DNA from: Deinandra increscens subsp. villosa
Lineage: Eukaryota > Streptophyta > Magnoliopsida > Asterales > Asteraceae
Length of the DNA: 64,000 bases
Direction of reading: 5' to 3'
Assembly: GCA_039602395.1 (NCBI GenBank)
Contig: JBCNJP010000012.1
Coordinates: forward strand, 26,336,454-26,400,453
The translations under genes were made by a program, and so were the position numbers. Every line of letters begins with the position of its first letter. Positions within the stretch are counted from its first letter, which is position 1. Positions 57,360 to 64,000 of this stretch are shown here, one piece after another. Below the pieces are notes generated by a model. The model did no database searches. It saw only the letters and a list, made by a program, of their open reading frames with translations, and had not been told where the DNA came from.

Positions 57360-58927
57360 TTTTCCTAAGGGTTTAGGAAACTCAAAACGTCATAAAAAAA
57401 GTCATAACGATCAGATCGGTGCAACCGGCGTTTACCCGGTAAACCGTCATTCCAATTTTACAAAATATAAATTCTTATATCTTGAAATCATTATTTCATG
57501 AAAATAAGTATATTTTTATTTGCCAAATGATTTCTTAGAAACGCGACTAATACCGTGTATCGACGCGCTGTAGAAAACGCGCGTTCGAGTCTTAATAAAT
57601 GAAGAAATTTATTTATAATTTCAAGAGGTTCAAAACCTTATAAATATTCGATAACAATAAATATTTATATTTTTCGTGTCATTTCGTGAAAATAAATATA
57701 TTATTCAATATAATATTTTCTATACGCGAAAAACCAAATATTATTTATTTATTCAAATAAATAATTACTTTCATAACTTTATATTATTTGTTTGCCAACA
57801 AATAATAATTCAAATATTTCCATCAAACATCATCGGGTAATTTCTGTCAAGACTTAACTTTGAACATTGGGTGACGTGTTCACTTACCCAATTTAGCCAA
57901 ACCCTAAGACGTCTTGATATTATATTGTAGACGCTTGCTAGGCTACGTTCAGTTCATATCTATCAGTCCATATTCATGTCAAGTGAGTTTCACGACCCCT
58001 TTTACTTATTTCTGTTTTCTAAACTATGGGGGAGAATTCAATGAATGCCAATTCAAATTAATTTTTGTCTAATATTATTGATAGCTATAACACGTACTGA
58101 TTGCATGTTTTTTTATACTATCCCAATCTGTGTATTCATATTGATTCATGTTATATGCCTAAATTCCCACTATAAATTGAATTCAATTAGTTCATTCGAA
58201 ATGATAGCTTGTGAATAGATCTATTTGGGTTGATGACCCTGCCCTGACTTTGTCTCTCCAGTCTTGACTCCACGGTTATAGTCAAGGGGTACATTAGTTA
58301 TTCTGGCCATTCTGTGTACTTGGGATAGGACACTAGGAGTGGGTAATCAGTTATATTTGAATTCAAGGTTCATACTTGATCTTTACAACCATAGCATCAA
58401 CTATAATATCATGACGGCCAAACATTTAAACTTGTTTCAAACATTTAAACTTGTTTCAAACATTCAAACTTGATTCAAACATTCAAACATTCAAACTTAT
58501 TTCAACATGTTAATGTGACATAAAACATGTGAGCTCACCAATAATTCTGTTGACTTTTAATATTCTTGAATTCTCAGGTGATTAAGGATGCAATTCAATG
58601 TCTTTCCGCATAGATCCTGCTTGTCTTATATCATGGTCTGCTTGCCGCGTGTTCATGCATTTCATTTGAAGATTTAGTCACATTACACCTTAGGGTTGTT
58701 ATGATTATAAATCTCATGACATTGTCTTTTAAAACTTAAAATTGTATTCACCACTACTACTTTTTCCGCTGCCACTGTTTTAAATATTTAAATAAATGTT
58801 TAAGACTTATGTTTTAAAAAGACAAATGATTTAACTAAACATTCACTTAGATGTCAACCATTCATAACCATGACCATGCTGCCAAATCAGTCACACGCCT
58901 CCATTTTGCCGTTTTTGGGGTGTGACA

Positions 58928-59660
58928 TTTTTGTTATTGTCATGGAGGGTTTTCATAAGATGATGGAGAAGGCGGTGTCTTGTGGGCTCTTTAAAGGAAT
59001 TGGGTTGCCTAATGAGGGTCACGTGCTTTCTCACTTGCTTTTTGCGGATGGCACGATGATAATGGGGAAGTTTTCCAAGAAGAATATGTTGAATCTTAAT
59101 AGGCCCCTTCGTGCTTTTTATCTTACTTCCGGGCTCAAGGTTAATCTTGAGAAGTGTGGCTTATATGGAATTAATGTTTATACCACTGAGGTGTCTTTTT
59201 GGGCAAGGACGTTGGGTTGTAAGGATGGGGTGTTTCCTTTTTGTTACCTTGGGTTAAAGGTCGATTAGAACATGAATAGGATCAAGAGTTGGGCTCCGGT
59301 TATTGAGGTTTTTCAAAACCTTTTGGCCTCTAGGAAGGCTCGACATTTTTCTATTGGGGGTAGATCTACATTAATCAAAGCGGTGCTTGAAAGCCTCCCT
59401 TCCTATTACTTTTCGCTTTATAAAGCCCCGGTGGCAGTTATAAATTAGTTGGAAGGCATTCGCCTTAACTTTCTTTGGGGTGGTAATGAGAATTTGAGGA
59501 AGATCCATTGGGTTGGGAAGAACTCGGTTTGCAAGCCTAAGGAGCATGGTGGATTAGGCCTTGTCAACCCCTTCAAGTGGTGAATGAAAGTTCATTAATG
59601 AAATGGATCTGGACGTTAGAGTAGGACCCATCAAAGCCGTGGTGTAGGGTGGTTTCCTGT
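58928..59660 (+). pseudogene. LINE (L1-type) reverse transcriptase, left part
   Basis: VLSHLLFADGTMIMGKFSKK has the polymerase box FADG where FADD is expected. SGLKVNLEKCGLYGI, VFPFCYLGLKVD and, after a stop at 59266, FSIGGRSTLIKAVLESLPSY and LNFLWGGNENLRKIHWVGK are successive plant LINE motifs. It lacks its N-terminal half (cut at the LTR end 58927) and is interrupted at 59660 by a solo LTR. Catalytic Asp loss and stops show it is dead. Confidence 0.85.
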
Positions 59661-61365
59661 TGATATGCACCCAAATATATATGTTTTTATAACTAATTGT
59701 CCTCACATAACAGTTAAATATTGATTAACTAACAACAAAATAAAGGAGTTTTGTCTTCTTTTTAGTTTTTCAGGTTTAACAAGGGCGAAAACATCAGAGG
59801 AAGCAAAAAGCAACAAAAACATGAAGAAAATGCTGATTCTGAAGACTATTGCCCTATGGCATAACCCTTGCTAAACATGCCATAGATTCTCTCAAATCTG
59901 ACTTGGCACGACCCCCCCCCCCCACCCCTTGACATGGCACGCCCCTGTGCCCCTGCTTCTGACTTGGCACGGCTCGTGCCTCTGATTGGCACGCCCCGTG
60001 CCAAGCTCCTCTCTTGCCTATAAATTAAGGATTTCAAATCCATTTCAACTTGCTCAACACTAGGGTCTCAAAGCTCATGCTTTGAGCCCTAGTTTACCTT
60101 CTTCCCCACTTCTTTAACTTAGATTTTTCTTTTTATGAGCCACTTGGCGTTTGGAACCTTTAAGATGTCAGAGTCTGTAAGAACTTTAACCATTGTTAAG
60201 TAATAGTAAGTATTTTTTCTATGAAATCTTCTTTTACTTCATGGCATATCTTTAGGCTAATATTAGCCAAACTCTTACACTTGTTCGAAAGAAAGTAGCC
60301 TTTGACGAGTCTTTGAAATGATCCTTGCAAAATTATTTTAAGGTGTGTGTTATGACTTTTTAAAAACCCTTTTGATTGAAAGTTTATTATTAATTCCTTT
60401 AAACAATCGTTCTCAACGTATCACAAACCATTTGAGGAGTAGAAATCTCATCGACCGGACTTGTGACACCCGGTCGGGGGACGATGCATGATCCTTCGGG
60501 TGCCTCGCGCTCCATGATACATGATACATGTGGGGTCCTTATGTCTATGTAAACAAACCCGACTGACCACGCGTGTGCGGGCTGTAAGATTGGGTTGGGA
60601 AAAGGGTTAGTAATATTTTGTCACTTCACGAAAGCCGAAAGGTACGTGTTTGTGAACTTAGCTTTGGCTATGCCAAATATACACATGCGGAGAGCTAGGT
60701 ATGAAAGAGACGGGCCAAATTCCCTTTAAAAGGTCATTTTTATAATAAAATACTCCGGCACGTAGGGTTGTTCCCCTGCTGGTTCATTACGGCGTGTTGA
60801 GTGTAACGGTTGCCCGGCTCTGGAGCCCTACAAGTAAGCGGCATCACACCACTATATTTGTTGATCAGTGGCACTGTCCTCCGACGTTCGTACTCCTCAC
60901 AAACGATTAACCGTAGGATTGGTGAGGCTAGACAATTAGTGATGAAAGGCGATCTAGTCGCCCATCGATAAACAATCTTGATCTAATCTTGTAATATAAC
61001 TCTCATTTCTTCGTTACTGGTAAGGTCCTTTCGGCAATATTGACCATGACTACTTACTGGTGTTTTATCTTTTTATTACCTTTATTTCTTTGCACTTATG
61101 AAAACTTAATTGTAAAAACCACAAGAAAAAAGGTTGTTTGGGCATCAACAAGAATTAACCTTTGAAGACCCCCATTTTCCATTGTGTCTTTGATCGACCC
61201 CGATTCAACTTACCACTACTGTACTGCTCCACAATGGGTGCACTTGCCCGTGATGTGGTGAAATAGTAGATGTCAATAAATCAGGTTTTTTAAATTTAAA
61301 AGCTTAAAATGCTAATCAGGTGTCTCAAAATAATGTCTATTTTATGTATACACCACAGCACACCA
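59661..61365 (+). mobile_element. Solo LTR of Tat lineage, TSD CCTGT, inside the LINE
   Basis: Starts TGATATGCACCC at 59661 and ends CAGCACACCA at 61365. The 5-bp duplication CCTGT stands at 59656-59660 and 61366-61370. Removing the LTR and one CCTGT restores the LINE frame across the site. It is related throughout to the minus-strand LTR at 15802-17522. The TATA box CTATAAATT is at 60018-60026, with GGCACG palindromic words at 59905-60005 upstream. No internal sequence remains, so this is a solo LTR. Confidence 0.9.
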
Positions 61366-61370
61366 CCTGT

Positions 61371-61860
61371 ATTCACTTTAACAGGGGTAGTGGGGGTGAG
61401 ATCCCGTTGAATAAATCCTTGTTTGGGGTGTGGAGTAATTTATCCAAAGTGACTAAAATCCTTCAGGTTAGGGGAGTTTGTTTGGTGGATTTAATGCAGG
61501 TTGAAGAAGGTTGTATTTGATGATGCGGAGAGGGGTTAGGGGGTTATTCGGTGAAGGCTATCCAGCATATGCTTCTTAATCAGTCTAATCCTGGGATCGA
61601 GCTAGACGGACTTGAGTGGTGCAAAAGGATACCTCTTAATGTTAATATTCTCCTATGGAGGACTGGGCTGAAAAGATTACCGATGAAGGACGTTTTGGTG
61701 AGGAGAAATATCCAGGTGACCTCATCGTCGTGTGCTCTGAGTGGGGAGGCGGATTGGTGAATGACTTGTTCAAATTCCAACAAGCTTTTGAAGCTGGGTC
61801 TAGGAGAAGAGAGTGGGTTCAGGCTCTTGTTGCTTGTAGTTGACCTGAGCGGATTATGTT
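61371..61860 (+). pseudogene. LINE ORF2 C-terminus (zf-RVT), right part
   Basis: Continues the LINE of 58928-59660. EIPLNKSLFGVWSNLSKVTK, CKRIPLNVNILLWRTGLKR, LVRRNIQVTSSSCALSGEA and a degraded end match the same region of the LINE at 42276-43001. Stops are present. It ends near the Copia LTR at about 61864. Confidence 0.8.
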
Positions 61861-61863
61861 TAG

Positions 61864-62213
61864 TGTATCAAGTTCAGAAGACTACCAGAAACTAGTAAAT
61901 ACAAGTTGGGTTTTATTTCACCGAATGAAAAGAGTACACACACAGCTCACCGAATGAAACACTCAACTCACAAAAGTCTTTATGCCCCGAATGAGTTTTA
62001 TTTAGAGAATAACTGCCCACCGAATGACTCATTCGATGGTCATTCGCCACTCATTAGGTGAGAGTCGTTCTCCCGTATAAAATACATGACTCACATAGAA
62101 CGTTCTAGCAACTGTTACAAACATGACATAATACATCATTTGACACATAGGATCTATGTAATTGATCTTCAACCTTGAATCTTGATCTCTATGTAATAGC
62201 TGATCTTCAAATA
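61864..62213 (-). repeat. Copia 3' LTR of a related family
   Basis: On the minus strand it follows the PPT CTAGGGGGAG and starts TATTTGAAGATCAGC (TA, not TG) at 62213. The other end lies near 61864 (GATACACTA). CATTCGGTG words occur at 61918-62045. The LTR differs from the 4885-5266 family, although the 3' region beside it is homologous. Confidence 0.65.
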
Positions 62214-63860
62214 CTCCCCCTAGACAGTAATTGATCTTCAACCTTGAATCTTGATCTCAGTTACACTAGAACTTGCATGGCTGGAACGGGATCACATCAC
62301 TGAACCACTTGAAATTGGAGTTATCAGAGTCTTCTAACATATTCTCCTTTGACCATGCTCGAGTCATATCTTCAACCTACATCTTTAGAAGACAGAAGTG
62401 CGGCTTTCCTTTTTTTCACTGAAAATTAAGTTAATCTCGACGCAAAACTTCTCTTCGAGAATACAAAATAATTTGAAACCAATTTATTTATTAATCTGTT
62501 TTATCCCATGTCGATCAGATTGAAAACAAAACAAAAATAAAATCTTTTTGGTTTTTAGATAGTTTATATCAAAACATACCTAATTTTTTTTTGATTTTCC
62601 AAAGTTATGCTAAAACACACCAAAAATCTTTTTTATTTTTCATTTCAGAAAAACCAAAACAAAGACAAACTATACTAAATCAAACTCTATTTTTAGTTTG
62701 AGAAAGATCACTATCTGGGATCATATTAGTCATAACGCACTGAGCTACACTTCAATTTACTTCAATTTCAACTAATTAAAGTGCACAAGCCATGTTGATT
62801 GCTGGTATATTTTGTCCATTTTAAACTCAAGCAGAATCATACTCATAACATCTGGATATGTTAAGGTATTCTTAATTTGCTTTGACCAGTGGACCCACAC
62901 TATCAGACATATTCAGACATTTTTATTTTTCCTTTCTCGTAAGAATAAACTTGTGATTATCACATAGTGTTCGTATTCATGATATCATCAACTGTGTTCC
63001 ATGCAAAAAGAAATAAGAACGTTAAATCGTCTACCTTAAGCTCGATCTTTCGCTACGCAGATAAGGCCTCAGATTTAACAAAATAAGAAAATAAAACAAG
63101 TTGAAGTTTAATAATTCAACAATAATCAGGTCGATACTTCCGTATACGCAGAGAAGTCCGATGAATTATACGAAACAGAAAAAGAAAATAAAGCAGAACC
63201 TTAAATGAACAACTATCAGGTCGATACTCCTGTATACCTAGAGATAGTCCGATCATTTAAGAAAATAAAGAAAAACAAAAAAGTTTAAATCTTTACAAAA
63301 TGTACACATGTATACACAGTGACTTCTCATTTTATTTTTCACACATTTTTCTATATTTGTCATGAAATACGCTTCAAGATGTTATCCACTAGGTCAAGCA
63401 TATCATTTAATGTATATCACATTTGTATAATTTCTGATTTTCCGAGCATACCTAGCACATCCAACAATGATCTTACGATTTTTTCATCTACTTTATCCAT
63501 GAGTCAGATAAGTAAGCCAATGTACCATCATTTTCCAATGATCTTTTCTCAAAATTATATATATTTTGCATGTATTCACCTTGGTATATATTTTGCATGT
63601 ATTCACCTTCACCATGTCATGCATTTCTCCCCCTAAAATGAAAAACTCTATTTAGGATTTTTCATTTTATAAAAACAAGACACTATTTTTTTTTTTCAAA
63701 ATTTTCTCCCCTAAAACTATAAACGAAATTTAAAGAAAGAAATTGATCAACGGACATGAATACCTTTCTGTTTTAGATTTTGAAAATCATGTGATGAGTT
63801 TGAATCTTTGTAATTTAAGTTAAGCAGCATACTGCCACTATCAACAAATTATGCAATCGC
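62214..63860 (-). other. Copia 3' non-coding region, second locus
   Basis: Homologous to 5280-6980 over its length, including the triple stem-loop module at 63021-63261. No coding frame. Confidence 0.75.
63021..63261 (-). other. Triple stem-loop module, copy 3
   Basis: Arms on plus coordinates: GTTAAATC/GATTTAAC (63021-63028, 63072-63079); ATAATTCA/TGAATTAT (63111-63118, 63162-63169); CTTAAATGA/TCATTTAAG, a perfect 9 bp (63200-63208, 63253-63261). Compared with copy 2, paired positions change together in the last two stems. Confidence 0.7.
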
Positions 63861-64000
63861 TGACAAGTCTTCTTGAAGTACCTGGAAACACTAGTCAAAA
63901 CCATCAGTTTTTAAACTGACCTGAGCCCTTGGTTGCAGGTCGACCAATGTCAACATTATTTTTGTAAAAACCACTTTAGGTTTCCACCCCATCCGTGGTT
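63861..64000 (-). pseudogene. Copia gag end, cut by the window edge
   Basis: Homologous to the end of the gag fragment at 6984-7100, with the equivalent of PQQWKPKVISKQ in a degraded frame and the same passage into the 3' non-coding region. It continues beyond 64000. Confidence 0.55.

Larger units (their letters stand above)
50096..58927 (+). mobile_element. Rearranged Tekay-type LTR pair with nested insertions
   Basis: Begins TGTGACAACTCGTAAATTCC after a PPT and ends TTTTTGGGGTGTGACA at 58927. In between, one LTR segment of about 2.5 kb appears twice (50484-53012 and 54838-57359), separated by a Copia 3' end and a Ty3 RT fragment. Best reading: the first block is the 3' LTR of the element at 48658-50095, cut off at 53012. 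The second block is a following LTR of the same family lacking its first 390 bases and joined to a remnant of pol, as if tandem elements had been collapsed by deletion. Without the extra block one LTR would be about 4.5 kb. Confidence 0.7.

Noticed and set aside
1..64000. CRISPR arrays, rRNA, tRNA genes, bacterial operons or organelle DNA
   Set aside because: Looked for on both strands; the short repeats found are LTR words or tandem duplications without regular spacers, and the only tRNA-like sequence is the SINE-like head.

Overview
This is a window of plant nuclear DNA, almost certainly from a repeat-rich eudicot. Asteraceae is my best guess, from the style of the retrotransposons (Tekay-like LTRs ending in GGGTGTGACA, SIRE-like Copia elements, Tat-lineage Ty3 elements); that placement is inference. 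I see no intact host gene, no rRNA or tRNA gene, no CRISPR array and no bacterial signal. The window is a stack of nested, mostly broken transposable elements plus fragments of two recognisable host genes.

Layout. 1-166 is a gap. 168-4063 is a complete Tekay-like LTR (minus) butted against a plus-strand fragment of a related LTR, giving 1.3 kb inverted arms. 4885-8134 is a deleted, gag-only Copia element with a 5-bp target duplication. 8727 to about 10030 is an Angela-like LTR, followed by a decayed Copia pol (10130-11480, minus), a 660-bp trinucleotide array and a fragment of the splicing gene PRP4 (12260-12760, minus). 13325-15474 is a Copia LTR, leader and broken gag. 15802-19470 is a Tat-lineage LTR and 3' region (minus). 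22164-28249 is a Tat-lineage element (minus) with two RNase H domains but no RT; it carries a TRIM insertion at 25850-27210 and a 500-base gap at 21664-22163. 28250-29878 is another Tekay-like LTR (minus).

29926-35936 is a decayed Ty3 element (plus) with an open 230-codon ORF ahead of gag. 36536-40877 is a Helitron-like element, 41911-43043 a LINE with a 15-bp target duplication, 44265-44470 a SINE-like element, and 45714-47294 a PIF/Harbinger element. 48160-48660 is a fragment of the tRNA methyltransferase gene TRM9 fused to Ty3 RNase H and integrase remains. 50096-58927 is a rearranged Tekay-type LTR in which a 2.5 kb block occurs twice. 58928-61860 is a LINE split by a 1.7 kb solo LTR (TSD CCTGT). 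61864-64000 is a Copia LTR with its 3' non-coding region and gag end (minus).

Most interesting signals. (1) A 240-nt module of three consecutive stem-loops lies in the 3' non-coding region of the Copia family and occurs at three loci; the loops are alike, the stems differ, and some stem changes are compensatory. (2) Several unrelated LTR families each carry their own short repeated, often palindromic GC-rich word close to the TATA box. (3) PRP4 and TRM9 fragments abut transposon DNA.
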